Part shown: positions 1 to 13,280 of the stretch, piece after piece
How the letters are laid out: each line of letters begins with the position of its first letter
Position numbering within the stretch: the stretch's first letter is position 1
Assembly: GCA_029961685.1 (NCBI GenBank)
Contig: JARWKL010000005.1
Coordinates: 19,062,164 to 19,126,163 of the forward strand
Length of the DNA stretch: 64,000 nt
Reading direction: 5' to 3'
DNA from: Aristolochia californica
Taxonomy: Eukaryota; Streptophyta; Magnoliopsida; Piperales; Aristolochiaceae
Made by a program: the position numbers and the translations under genes
The notes under the pieces: generated by a model
Told to the model about the DNA's origin: nothing
Seen by the model: only the letters and a program-made list of their open reading frames with translations
Databases searched by the model: none

Positions 1-871
1 AATTTTAATTTTGTTGTGATCTATTTGCTTTTTATCTCTTTTCTAGTTTACGAGATGAAGGGAAAGTGAAAACTCAAGTTTTGATTAAAAAATGAAGTAT
101 AAATCTAAAATGGAAATGCACAATCCAAAAATATAGAGAGAGGTAATTCCAAAAAGTGTCTATAATTTTTACGGATTGTAAACTCTTTTTAGTTTTTTTA
201 TATCAGGTTCTGCAATCGTCGGGAAAAGAGCGAGGTAGGGGGATTTTTAATTGAGTGTTGACTCCCAATCCATAAGTCATTCCTTACAAAAATATAGCCC
301 GTTATGCATGATAAATCACATTACAATCATCTATTCTCGGTTCATCAACTTTTTGTAAATGGGCAAAACAATGGCTTGGGTAAATATCCCATCGCATGTT
401 CACTTGGGAATTTAATGTTATTCTATTTAAAAGTTTTGGATCCATAGTTTATTTGCATCTTTAACATGTTTCAAGCATGCATATCCATTTTTTAAAACAT
501 GTGTAGAAAATTTTCTTTCTTAAAAAATTCCGAGCTATTAGGGTTGAACAAGTGGAATTTCCCAAACTTGGATAACAAAATTTTTGTGTTCATTTGTGGT
601 CTGTGAATAAAATTTTTTTACTTACTTTTTTTATTGCTTTAAATTCTCTCTATACATAAACTCTAAAATTTTCATTTTGTTGTGATTTATTAGCCTTTTA
701 TCTCTTTTTTAGTCTATGAGATGAAGAGATAGTGAAAACTCAAGTTTTTATTTATGAAAAAAGTATACATAAAAAATAGAAAAGCACAATGCACAAATGT
801 AGAGAGCAATAATTCAGAAAATAGTTTGTAATTTTTAGGGATTGTATACTCTTTTTAGTTTTTATATATCA

Positions 872-1544
872 GGTTCTGTAATCGTCGAAAAAAGGGGGAG
901 GCGGGGGATTTGTAACTGAGTGTTGACTCCCAATCCATAAGTCATTCCTTACAAAAATATAGCCCGTTATGCATGTTAAATCACTTTAAAATCATCTATG
1001 ATCGTTAAGTCAACTTTTTGTAAATGGGCAAAATAATGTCTTGTTTGACTCGGGTAAATATCCCACCGCACGTTCACTTGGGAATTTAATGTTATTCTCT
1101 TTGAAAGGTTTGGATCCATAGGTCATTTGCATCTTTAACATGTTTCAAGCATGCACATCCATTTTTTAAAACATGTGTAGAAAAATCTCTTTCTTATAAA
1201 AATCAGAGCTATAAGAGTTGAACTAGTGGAATTTCCCAAACTTGGATAACAAAACTTTTGTGTTCATTTGTGGTGTGTGAATAAATTTATTTATTTACAA
1301 TTGTTTTTGCTTTAAATTCTTTCCATACATAAACTCTAAAATTTTTATTTTTTTGTGATCTATTTGCCTTTTATTTCTTTTTTTGTTTACGAGATGAAGG
1401 GAAAGTCAAAACTCAAGTTTTGATTTAAAAAAAAAGTATACATCTAAAATGGAAAAGCACAAAGCACAAATGTAGAGAGAGATCATTCCGAAACCATTCT
1501 GTAATATTTAGGGATTGTAAACTCTTTTGAGTTTTTGTATAGAA
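872..1544 (+). repeat. Representative full monomer (673 bp) with internal landmarks
   Basis: This copy serves as a map of the unit. The G-rich box lies at about 894-908. The TTGACTCCCAATCCATAAG block starts at 923. A BamHI-type GGATCC is at 1112-1117 and recurs in most copies, so BamHI digestion should give a ladder near 0.67 kb. A dyad made of ACATGTTT (1138-1145) and AAACATGT (1169-1176) flanks a GCATGCAC sequence that is GCATGCAT in most copies. A pyrimidine-rich stretch and a purine-rich stretch containing GAGATGAAGGG follow near 1365-1405. Monomer phase is arbitrary because the array has no natural start. Confidence 0.9.
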
Positions 1545-4500
1545 GGTTCGGCAATCGTCGGGAAAAGGGGATGGTGGGGGATTTTTATTTGAGTGTTGAC
1601 TCCCAATCCATAAGTCATTCCTTTCAAAAATAAAACCTGTTACGCATGATAAATCACTTTAAATCATCTTTGATCGTTAGTTTAGCTTTTTGTAAATGGG
1701 CAAAATAATGGCTTGTTTGACACGGGTAAATATCCCACCGCATGTTCACTTGGGAATTTAATGTTATTCTCTTTATAAGGTTTGGATCCATAGGTCATTT
1801 GCATCTTTAACATGTTTCAATCATGCATATCCATTTTTTAAAAATGTGTAGAAAAATCTCCTTCTTATAAAATTCAGAGCTATAAGAGTTGAAGTAGTGG
1901 AATTTCCCTAACTTGGATAACAAACCTTTGGTGCTCATTTTTGGTGTGTGAAATTTTTTATTTATTTACATTTTTTTTCTTTAAATTCTTTCCATGCATA
2001 AACTCTAAAATTTTCATTCTGTTGTGATCTATTTGCCTTTTATCTCTTTTTTTGTTTAAGAGATGAAGGGAAAGTCAAAACCTAAGTTTTGATTTAAAAA
2101 AAGTATACATCTAAAATAGAAAAGCACAATGCACAAATGTAGAGAGAGATGATTCCAAAACCATTCTGTAATTTTTAGGGATTGTAAACTCTTTTTAGTT
2201 TTTATATATCAGGTTCCGCAATCATCGGGAAAAGGGGGAGGCGGGGGCTTTTTAACTGAGTGTTGACTTCCGATCCATAAGTCATTCCTTTCAAAATAAA
2301 GCATATTACGCCTGATAAATCACTTTACAATCATATTTGATTGTTAGGTCAACTTTTTGCAAATGGCCAAAATAATGGCTTATTTGACTCAGGTAAATAT
2401 CCCATCGCATGTTCACTTTGGAATTAAATATTATTCTCTTTATAAGGTTTGGATCAATAGCTCATTTGCATCTTTGACATGTATCAAGCATGCATCTCCA
2501 TTTTTTAAAACATGTGTAGAAAAATCTCTTTCTTATAAAATTCTGAGCTAACAGCGTTGAACTAGTGGAATTTCCGAAAGTTGGATAAAAATTTTTTTTT
2601 GTTCATTTGCGGTGTGTGAATAAATTTTCTTTACTTACGTTTGTTATTGCTTTAGAATCTTTCCATACATAAACTCTAAAATTTTAATTTTGTTGTGATC
2701 TATTTGCTTTTTATCTCTTTTCTAGTTTACGAGATGAAGGGAAAGTGAAAACTCAAGTTTTGATTATAAAAACAATTATAAATCTAAAATGGAAATGCAC
2801 AATCCAAAAATATAGAGAGAGGTAATTCCAAAAAGTGTCTGTAATTTTTATGGATTGTAAACTCTTTTTAGCTTTTTTAAATCAGGTTCTGCAATCGTCG
2901 GAAAAAGAGCGAGGCGGGGGATTTTTAACTGAGTGTTGACTCCCAATCCATAAGTCATTCCTCACAAAAATATAGCCCGTTATGCATGATAAATCACTTT
3001 ACAATCATCTATGATCGTTAAGTCAACTTTTTGTAAATGGGCAAAATAATGGCTTGTTTGACTCGGGTAAATATCTCACCGCACGTTCACTTGGGAATTT
3101 AATGTTATTCTCTTTAAAAGGTTTGGATGCATAGGTCATTTGCATCTTTAACATGTTTCAAGCATGCATATCCATTTTTAAAATATGTGTAGAAAAATCT
3201 CTTTCTTATAAAATTCAGAGCTATAAGAGTTGAACTAGTGGAATTTCCCAAAGTTCGATAACAAACCTTTTGTGTTCATTTGTGGTGTGTGAATAAATTT
3301 TATTTATTTACATTTGGTTTTTCTTTCAATTCATTCCATACATAAACTCTAAAATTTTCATTTTGTTGTGACCTATTTGCCTTTTATCTCTTTTTTTTTT
3401 ACGAGATGAAGGGAAAGTAAAAACTCAAGTTTTGATTTAAGAAAAGACTATTTGTCAAAAATGGAAATGCAAAATGCACAAATGTAGAGAGAATTAATCC
3501 AAAAAGTGTCTGTAATTTTTAGGGATTGTAAACTCTTTTGGGTTTTTATAAATGAGGTTCTGCAATCGTCAGGAAATGGGGTAGGCGGGGGATTTTTAAC
3601 TGAGTGTTGACTCCCAATCCATAAGTCATTCATTGAAAAAATATAGCCCGTTACACATGATAAATCACTTTACAATCATCTATGATCGTTAGATCAGCTT
3701 TTTATAAATAGGTAAAATAATTGTTTGTTTGACTCAGGTAAATATCGCACCGCTTGTTCACTTGGTCATTTAATGTTATTCTCGTTAAAAGGTTTGGATC
3801 CACAGGTCATTTGCATCTTTAACTTGTTTCAAGAATTCATATCCATTTTTTAAAATATGTGTAGAAAAATCTCTTTCATATAAAATTCCAAGCTATTAGG
3901 GTTGAACTAGTTGCATTTTCCCAAACTAGGATAACAAAACTTTTGTGTTCATTTGTGGTGTGTGAATAAATTTTCTTTACTTAATTTTTTTATTGCTTTA
4001 TATTCTTTCCATACATAAACTTTAAAATTTTCATTTTCTTGTGATCTATTTGCCTTTTATCTCTTTTTTTGTTTACGAGATGAAGGGAAAGTGAAAACTC
4101 AAGTGTTGATTTAAGAAAAAAAGTAAAGATAAAAAATGGAAATGCATAATGCACAAATATAGAGAGAGAGAGATAACTCCAAAATGTGTCCATAATTTTT
4201 TGGAATTGTAAACTCTTTTAAGTTTTTGTATATATGGTTCTGATATCGTCAGGAAAAGGTGGTGGCGGGGGATTTTTAACTGAGTGTTGACTCCCAATCC
4301 ATAAGTCATTCCTTACAAAAACATAGCCCATTACAAATGATAAATAACTTTACAATCATCTAAGATCGTTAGGTCAGCATTTTGTAAATGGGCAAAATAA
4401 TGGATTGTTTGACTCGGGAAAATATCACACCGTACGTTCACTTGGGAATTTCATTTTATTCTCTTTAAAAGGTTTGGATCCATAGGAGATTTGTGTCTTT

Positions 4501-4970
4501 AACATATTTATCTTTAACATATTTCAAGCATGCATATCCATTTTCTAAAACATGTCTAGAAAAATCTTTTTCTTATAAAATTCCGAGCAATTAGGGTTAA
4601 ACTAGTGGAATTTTCCAAAACTTGGATAACAAAACTTTTGTGTTCATTTGTGGTGAGTGAATAAATTTTCTTTACTTACATTTTTTATTGCTTTAAATTC
4701 TTTCCATACATAATCTCTTAAATTTTCATTTTGTTATGATCTATTTGCCTTGAATTTCATTTTTTGGTTACGAGATGAAGGGAAAGTGAAAACTCAAGTT
4801 TTTATTTAAGAAAAAAGTATACATCTAAAATATAAATTCACAATGCACTAATATAGAGAGAGATAATTCCAAAAAGTGTCTGTAATTTTTAGGGATTGTA
4901 AACCCTTTTTAGTTTTTATATATCAGGTTCTGCAATTGTAGGGAAAAGGGGGAGGCGGGGGATTTTTAAC

Positions 4971-5158
4971 TGAGTGTTGACTTCCAATCCATAAGTCATT
5001 CCTTACTAAAATATAGCCCTTTTTCACACGATAAATGACTTTATAATCATTTATGAGTGTTAAATGAGTGTTGACCCCCAATCCATGAGTCATTCCTTAC
5101 AAAAATATAGCCCGTTACGCATGATAACTCACTTTACAATCATCTATGATCGATAGGT
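4971..5158 (+). repeat. 94-bp tandem duplication inside a monomer
   Basis: The segment beginning TGAGTGTTGACTTCCAATCC at 4971 recurs at 5065 as TGAGTGTTGACCCCCAATCC, an offset of 94 bp. The first copy carries the divergent sequence TTTTTCACACGATAAATG and the second returns to the usual GTTACGCATGATAA. The duplication accounts for the 760-bp spacing between neighbouring landmarks at 4926 and 5686. The copies are clearly diverged from each other, so the event is not recent. Confidence 0.85.
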
Positions 5159-6760
5159 CAACTTTTTTTAAATGGGCAAAATAATGGCTTGTTTGACTCA
5201 GGTAAATATCCCACCGCACGTTCACTTGGGAATTTAATGTTTTCTCTTTAAAAGGTTTGGATCCATAGGTCATTTGCATCTTTAACATGTTTCAAGAATG
5301 CATATCCCTTTTTAAAAACATTTGTAGAAAAATCTCTTTCTTATAAAATTCCAAGCTATTAGCGTTGAACTAGTGGAATTTTACCAAACTTGGATAACAA
5401 AACTTTTGTGTTCATTTGTGGTGTGTGAATAAATTCTCTTTACTTACATTTTTTATTGCTTTTGCACAAATAGACTATATAAGTTTCATTTTGTTTTGAT
5501 CTATTTGCCTTTTATCTCTTTTTTTGTTTACGAGATAAAGGGAAAGTGAAAACTCAAGTTTTGATTTAAGAAAAAAGTATACATCATAAATGGAAATGCA
5601 CAATGCTCAAATGTAGAGAGAGATAATTCCAAAAAGTGTTGGTAATTTTTAGGAATTTTAAACTCTTTTTAGTTTTTATATATCAGGTTCTGTAATTGTC
5701 GAGAAAATGGGGAGGCGGGGATTTTTAACCGAGTGTTGACTCCGAATCCATAAGTCATTCTTTACAAAAATATAGCCCGTTACACATGTTAAATCACTTT
5801 ACAATCATCTATGATCGTTAGGTCAGCTCTTTGTAAATGGGCAAAATAATGGGTTGTTTGACTCGGGTAAATTTCCCAACGCATGTTCACTTGGGAATTT
5901 TATATTATTCTTTTTAAAGGTTTGGATGCAAAAGTCATTTGCATCTTTAACATGTTTCAAGCATGCATATCCATTTTCTCTTTCTGATAAAATTCCCAGC
6001 TATTAGGGTAGAACTAGTGGAATTTTCCTAAACTTGGATAGCCAACTTTTGTGTTAATTTGTGGTGTGAGAATAAATTTTCTTTACTTACATTTTTTATT
6101 GCTTTAAATTCTTTCCATCCATAAACTCTAAAAGTTTCATTTTGTTGTGATCTATTTGCCTTTTATCTTTTTTTTTTGTTTACGAGATGAAGGGAAAGTG
6201 AAAACTCAAGTTTTGATTTTAGAAAAAAGTATACATCTAAAAGGGAAATGCACAATGCACAAATGTCGAGAAAGATAAATCCAAAAATTATCTGTAATTT
6301 TTAGGGATTCTAACCCTTTTTAGTTTTTATATATCAGGTTCTGCAATCGTCGGGAAAAGGGGGAGGCTGGAGATTTTTTACTAACTATTGACTCCCAATA
6401 CATAAGTCATTCCTTATAAAAATATAGCCCATTACGCATGATAAATCACTTTACAATCATCTGCTTTCGTTAGGTCAACATTTTGTAAATGGGCAAAATA
6501 ATAGGTTGTTTGACTTGGGTAAATATACCAGCGCACGTTCAATTGGGAATTTAATTTTATTTTGTTTAAAAGGTTTTGATGCATAGTTCATTTGCATATT
6601 TAACATGTTTCAAGCATGCATATCCATTTTTCTAAAAATGTCTAGAAAAATCTCTTTCTTACAAAATTCTGAGCTATTAGGGTTGAACTAGGGGAATTTT
6701 CCCAAATTTAGATAACAAAGAACTTTTGTGTTCATTTGTGGTGTCTGAATAATTTTTTTT

Positions 6761-6816
6761 TACTTACATTTGTTATTGCTTTAAATTTTGTACTTACATT
6801 TGTTATTGCTTTAAGA
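6761..6816 (+). repeat. 30-bp offset microduplication joined to a deletion
   Basis: TACTTACATTTGTTATTGC occurs at 6761 and again at 6791. The second copy runs directly into AAGAAAAAGGTATTC, which normally lies more than 100 bp downstream in the monomer. The normal CCATACATAAACTC to AAGTTTTGATTT segment is therefore missing. The landmark spacing of 591 bp (6337 to 6928) fits a small gain plus a deletion of roughly 100 bp. The structure suggests a complex single event, such as template slippage during repair. Confidence 0.75.
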
Positions 6817-9800
6817 AAAAGGTATTCTCAAAAGTAAATGCACAAGGCACAAATGTAGAGAGAGATAATTCCAAAAAGTATCTGCAACTTTTAGGGATTG
6901 TAAACTCTTTTTAGTTTTTATATATCTGGTTCTACAGTCGTCGGGAAATAGGGGAGGTGGGGGATTTTTAACTGAGTGTTGACTCCCAATCCAAAAGTCA
7001 TTCCTTACAAAAATATAGCCCATTACGCATGATAAATCACTTTAGAATCATTTATGATCGTTAGGTCTACTTTTTGTAAATGAAAAAAATAATGGCTTGT
7101 TTGACTCAGGTAAATATCCCACCGCACATTCACTTGGGAATTTAATGTTATTCTCTGTAAAAGGTTTGGATCCCTTTTTTTTAAAACATATGTAGAAAAA
7201 TCTTTTTCTTATAAAATTCAGAGATATTAGGGTTGAACAAGTTGAATTTTCCCAAACGTGGATAACAAAACTTTTGTGTTCATTTGTGGTGTGTGAATAA
7301 ATTTTCTTTACTTACATTTGTTATTGCTTTAAATTATTTCCATACATAAACTCTAAAATTTTCATTTTGTTGTGATCTATTTGCCTTTTCTCTTTTTTTG
7401 TTTACGAGAAGAAGGGAAAGAGAAAACTCAAGTTTTGATTAAAAGAAAAAAGTATACCTCTAAAATGGAAATGCACATTGCACAAATGTAGAGAGATATA
7501 ATTCTAAAAAGTGTCTGTAATTTTTACGGATTGTAAATTCTATTTAGTTTTTCTATATCAAGTTTTTCAATCGTAGGGAAAAGGGGGAGGTGGGGGATTT
7601 TTAACTGAGTATTGACTCCCAATCCATAAGTCATTCCTAACAAAAAATATAGCCCATTACACATGATAAATTACTTTGGAATCAACTATGATCGTTAGTT
7701 CAGCTTTATGAATAAGGGTAAAATAATGCATTGTTTTACTCGGGTAAATTTCCCACCGCACGTTCACTGGGAATTTAATGTTATTCTCTTCAAAATATTT
7801 GGATCCATAGGTCACCCGCATCTTTACGACGTTTCAAGCATGCATATCCTTTTTTTAAAACATGTGTAGAAAAATTTCTTTCTTACAAAATTACGAACTA
7901 TTAGGGTTGAACTACTGCAATTTTCCCACACTTGGATAACAAAACTTTTGTGTTTATTTGTAGTGTGTGAATAAATTTTCTTTACTGACATTTGTTACTG
8001 CTTTAAATTCTTTTCATATGTAAACTCTAAAAGTTTCATTTTGTTCTGATCTATTTGCCTTTTATCTCTTTTTTCGTTTAGGAGATGAAGGGAAAGTGAA
8101 AACTCAAGTTTATATTTAAGAAAAAAGTATACATCTAAAATGGAAAAGCACAATGCACAAATGTAGAGAGAGATAATTCCAAAAAGTGTATACACTTTTT
8201 AGTTTTTATATATCTAGTGTTGCAAACGTCAGGAAAGGGCGAGGAGGGCGATTTTTAATTGAGTGTACTCCAAATCCATAAGTAATTCCTTTAAAAAATA
8301 TAGCCCGTTACGCATGATTAATCACTTTACAATCATCAATGATCGTTAGGTCAGCTTTTTGTAAATGGGCAAAATAATGGCTTGTTTGACTCGGGTAAAT
8401 ATCTCACCTCACATTCACTTTGGCATTTAATGTTGTTCTCTTTAAAAGGTTTGAATCCATAGGTCATTAGAATCTTTAACATGTTTCAAGCATGCATATC
8501 CATTTTTTAAAACATGTGTAGAAAAATCTCTTTCTTATAAAATTCCGAGCTATTAGGGGTTAACTAGTAGAATTTCCCAAACTTGGAAAACAAAACTTTT
8601 GTGTTCATTTGTGGTGTGTGAATAAATTTTCTTTACTTACATTCTTTATTGCTTTATATTCATTTTCATTTTGTTGTGATCTATTTGCCTTTTATTTATT
8701 TTTTTGTTTACGAGATCAAGGGAAAGTGAAAACTCATGTTTTGATTTAGGAAAAAAGTATACATTTAAAATGCAAATGCACAATCCAAATACGTTGAGAG
8801 ATATAATTCCGAAATGTGTCTATAATTTTTAAGGATTGTAAACTCTATTTAGTTTTTATATATCAGGTTCTACAATCGTCGGGAAAATGGGGAAGCGGGG
8901 GATTTTTAACTAAGTGTTGACTCCCAATCCATAAGTCATTCCTCACCAAAATATAGCCCATTACACATGATAAATCAGTTTACAATCATCTATGATCGTT
9001 AGGTCACCTTTTTGTAAATGGGAAAAATAATGGCTTGTTTGACTCGGGTAAATTTCCCACCGCACATTCACTTGGGAATTTAATGTTATTCATTGTATAA
9101 GGTTGGGAGCCATAGGTCATTTGCATCTTTAACATGTTTCAAGCATGCATATCCATATTTTAAACACATGTGTAGAAAAATCTCTTTCTTATAAAATTTT
9201 GAGATATTAGGGTTGAACTAGTGGAATTTTCCAAACCTGGATAACATTACTTTTGAGTTCATTTGTGGTGTGTGAATAAATTTTCTTTACTTACATTTTT
9301 TATTGCTTTAAATTCTTTCCATACATCAACTCTAAAATTTTCATTTTGTTGTGATCTATTTGCCTTTTATCTCTTTTTTTGTTTACGAGATGAAGGGAAA
9401 GTGAAAACTCAAGTTTTGATTGAAGAAAAAAGTTTACATCGAAAATGGAAATGCACAATACACATATGTTGAGAGAGATAATTCCAAAAAGTGCCTGTAA
9501 TTTTTTGGGATTGTAAACTCTTTTAAGTTTTTATATATCAGGTTCTGCAATCGTCGAGAAAAGGGGGAGGCGGGGGAGTTTTAACTGTGTGTTGACTCCC
9601 AATCCATAAGTCATTCCTAACAAATATATAGCCCGTTACACATGATAAATTTGTTGGCAATAATCTATGATCGTTAGGTCAGCTTTTTGGAAATGGGAAA
9701 AATAATGTCTTGTTTGGCTCGATTAAATATCCCATAGCACGTTCACTTGGGAATTTAATGTTATTCTCTTTAAAAGGTTTGGATCCAAAGGTCATTTGCA

Positions 9801-10180
9801 TCTTTAATATGTTTCAAGCATGTATATCCATTTTTAAAACATGTGTAGAAAAAATCTCTTTCTCATAAAATTCAGAGCTATTAGGGTTGAACCAGTGGAA
9901 TTTCCCAAACTTGGATAACAAAAATTTTGTGTTCATTTGTGGTGTGTGAATAAATTTTCTTTATTTACATTTTTTATTGCTTTAAATTTTTTCCATACAT
10001 AAACTCTAAAATTATCATTTTGTTGTGATCTATTTGCCTTTTATCTCTTTTTTTTTTTTGGAGATGAAGGAAAAGTGAAAACTCGAATTTTGATTTAAGT
10101 AACAAGTTTGCATCAAAAATTTAAATGCACAATGCACAAATGTAGAGAGAGATAATTCCAAAAATTTTATGTAATTTTTA

Positions 10181-10210
10181 GGGATTGTAAATTCTTACAA
10201 AATTTCGAGC
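10181..10210. other. Deletion junction: monomer missing ~330 bp
   Basis: The monomer runs normally through GGGATTGTAAATTCTT and then jumps to ACAAAATTTCGAGCTATT, which normally lies after the dyad element. The G-rich box and everything up to the dyad are missing from this unit. The flanking landmarks at 9541 and 10546 are 1005 bp apart, about one and a half units. The letters CTT at the junction are present in both parental contexts, so joining at microhomology is plausible. Confidence 0.85.
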
Positions 10211-13200
10211 TATTACGGTTGAACTAGTGAAATTTCCCAAACTCGGATAACAAACCTTTTGTGTTCATTTGTTGTGTGTGAATAAATTTTATTTACTTAA
10301 ATTTATTATTGCTTTAAATTCTTTCCATAACTAAACTCTAAAATTTTCATTTTGCTGTGATATATTTAGCTTTTGTCTCTTCTTTAGTTTACGAGATGAA
10401 GGGAAAGTGAAAACTCAATTTTTGATTTCAGAAAAAAGTATATATCTAAAATGGAAATGGACAAGGCAAAAATGTAGAGAGTTATAATTTCGAATATTGT
10501 CAGTAATTTTTAGGGATAGTAAACACTTTTTAGTTTTTATTATCAGGTTATGTAATCGTATGGAACAGGGGGAGGCGGGGGATTTTTTACTGAGTGTTGA
10601 ATCCCAATCCATAAGTTATTCCTTGCAACAATATAGCCCATTACGCATGATAAATCAGTTTACAATCATCTATGATCGTTAGGTCAGCTTTTTGTAAATG
10701 GGCAAAATAATGTCTTGTTTGACTCAGGTAAATATCCCACTGCACATTCAGTTGGGAATTTAATGTTATTCTCTTTAAAAGGTTTGGATCCATAGGTCAT
10801 TTGCATCTTTAACTTGTTTCACACATGCATATTCATTTTTTTAAACTTGTGTAGAAAAATCTCTTTCTTGTAAAATTTCGAGCTATTAGAGTTGAACTAC
10901 TGGAATTTCCCAAACTTGGATAAAAAAACTTTTTTATTTATTTGTGGGGTGTGAATAAATTTTCTTTAGTTATATTTGTTATTGCTTTAAATTCTTTCCA
11001 TACAAAAACTCTAAAATTTTCATTTTATTATGATCTATTTGCCGTTTATCTCTTTTTTTGTTTTCGAGATGAAGGGAAAGTGAAAGCTCATTTTTTGATT
11101 TGAGAAAAAAAGTATACATCTAAAACGGAAATGCATAATGCACAAATGTTGAGAGTTATAATTTCGAAAATTGTCTATAATTTTAAGGGATAGTGAACTC
11201 ATTTTAGTTTTTATATATCAAGTTCTGCATTCGTCGAGAAAAGGGAGAGGCGGGAATTTTTAACTATGTGTTCAATCCGAATCCATAAGTCATTCCTTAC
11301 AAAAATATAGCCTGTTATACATGATAAATCACTTTACAATCATCTATTATCGTTAGGTCATCTTTCTGTACATGGGCAAAATAATGGCTTGTTTGACTCG
11401 GGTAAATATCCCACAACACGTTCACTTGGGAATTTAATGTTATTCTCTTTAAAAGGTTTGGATACATAGGTCATTTGCATCTTTAACTTGTTTAAAGCAA
11501 GCATATGCATTTTTTAAAACATGTGAAGAAAAATGTCTTTCTTATAAAATTCCGAGCTATTAGGGTTGAACTAGTGGAATTTCCCAAACTTGGATAACAA
11601 AACTTTTGTGTTCATTTGTGATGTGTGAAAAAAAATTTCTTTACATACATTTGTTATTGCTTTAAATTCTTTCTATATATAAACTCTAAAATTTTCATTT
11701 TGATGTGATCTATTAGCCTTTTATCTCTTTTTATATTTACAAGATGAAGGGAAAGTGAAAACACATGTTTTGATTGAAGAAAAAAGTATACATCTAAAAT
11801 AGAAATGCACAATGCACATGTGTAGAGAGAGATATTTCCAAAATGTTTTTGTAATTTTTAGGGATTGTAAATTCTTGTTAGTTTTTATATATCAGGTTCT
11901 GCAATCGTCTGGAAAAGGGGGAGGCGGGGGATTTTTAACTGAGTGTTAACTCCCAATCCATAAGTCATTCCTTATAAAAATATTTCCCATTACACATGAT
12001 AAATCACTTTACAATTATCTATGATCGTTAGATCAGCTTTTTGTAAATGGCCAAAATAATGTCTTGTTTGAATCAGGTAAATTTACCACCGCAAGTTCAC
12101 TTGGGAATTTAAAGTTATTCTCTTTAAAAGGTTTGGATCCATAGGTCATTTTCATCTTTACCATTTTTCTAGCAAGCATATCCATTTTTTAAAAAATGTG
12201 TAGAAAAATCTCTTTCTTATAAAATTCTGAGCCATTAGGGTTGAACTAGTGGAATTTCCCAAACTTGGATAACAAACCTTTTGTGTTCATTTGTGGTGTG
12301 TGAATAAATTTTCTTTACTTAAATTTTTTATTGCTTTATATTCTTTCCATACATAAATTCTAAAATTTTCATTTTATTGTGATCTATCAGCCTTTTATCT
12401 CTTTTTTTATTTACGAGATGAAAGGAAAGTGAAAAGTCAATTTTTTATTTCATAAAAAAGTATACATCTAAAATTGAAATGCACAATGTACAAATTTAGA
12501 GAGAGATAAATCCAAAAATATTTTTTAATTTTTAGGGATTGTAAATTCTTGTTACTTTTTATATATCAGGTTCTGCAATCGTCGAGAAAAGGGGAGGCAG
12601 GGGATTTTTAGTTAAGTGTTGACTCCAAATCCATATGTCATTCCTTAAAAAAATATAGCCCGTTACGCCTGATAAATCACTTTAGAATCATCTTTGATCG
12701 TTAGGTCAGATTTTTCTAAAAGGGAAAAATAATGGCTTGTTTGATTCGGGTAAATTTCCCACTGCACGTTCACTTGGGAATTTAATGTCATTCTCTTTAA
12801 AAGGTTCGGATCCATAGCTCATTTTCATCTTTAACATGTTTCAAACATGCATATATTTTCTTTTAAAACATGTGTAAAAAAATCTTTTTCTTATAAAATT
12901 CCGAGCAATTAAGGTTGAACTAGTAGAAATTTACCTAACATGGATAGACAAACTTTTGTGTTCATTTGTGGTGTGTGAATAAATTTTCTTACAGACATTT
13001 TTTATTGCTTTAAATTTTTTCCAAACATAAACTCTAAAATTTTCATTTTGTTGTGATCTAGTTGGATTTTATCTCTTTTTTTTGTTTACGAGATGAAGGG
13101 AAAGTGAAAAATAAAGTTTTGATTTAAGAAAAAAGTATCCCTCGAAAATTGAAATGCACAATGCACAAATATAGAGAGAGATAATTCCAAAAGGTATCTG

Positions 13201-13258
13201 TAATTTTTAGGGATTGTAAACTCTTTTTAGTTTTTATATATCAGGTTTGGCAATCGTC

Positions 13259-13280
13259 GGGGGGGTGGTGGGGGCAAGGG
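13259..13280 (+). other. Expanded G-run in one monomer's G-rich box
   Basis: Instead of the usual GGGAAAAGGGGGAGGCGGGGG pattern, this copy reads as a seven-G run, then GGTGGTGGGGGCAAGGG-like sequence (13259-13280). It has several runs of three or more G within 22 bases, so it fits a canonical G-quadruplex motif better than the typical box. It is a single-copy variant within this window. Confidence 0.7.

Noticed and set aside
203..222. CENP-B-box-like sequence in GTTCTGCAATCGTCGGGA
   Set aside because: The core bases needed (TTCG....A..CGGG) do not match without an indel and several changes, and plants are not known to use a CENP-B box.
923..948. Bacterial-type -35 promoter motif TTGACT in every monomer
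   Set aside because: The context is a eukaryotic satellite without genes; a six-base match in repeated AT-rich DNA has no support as a promoter.
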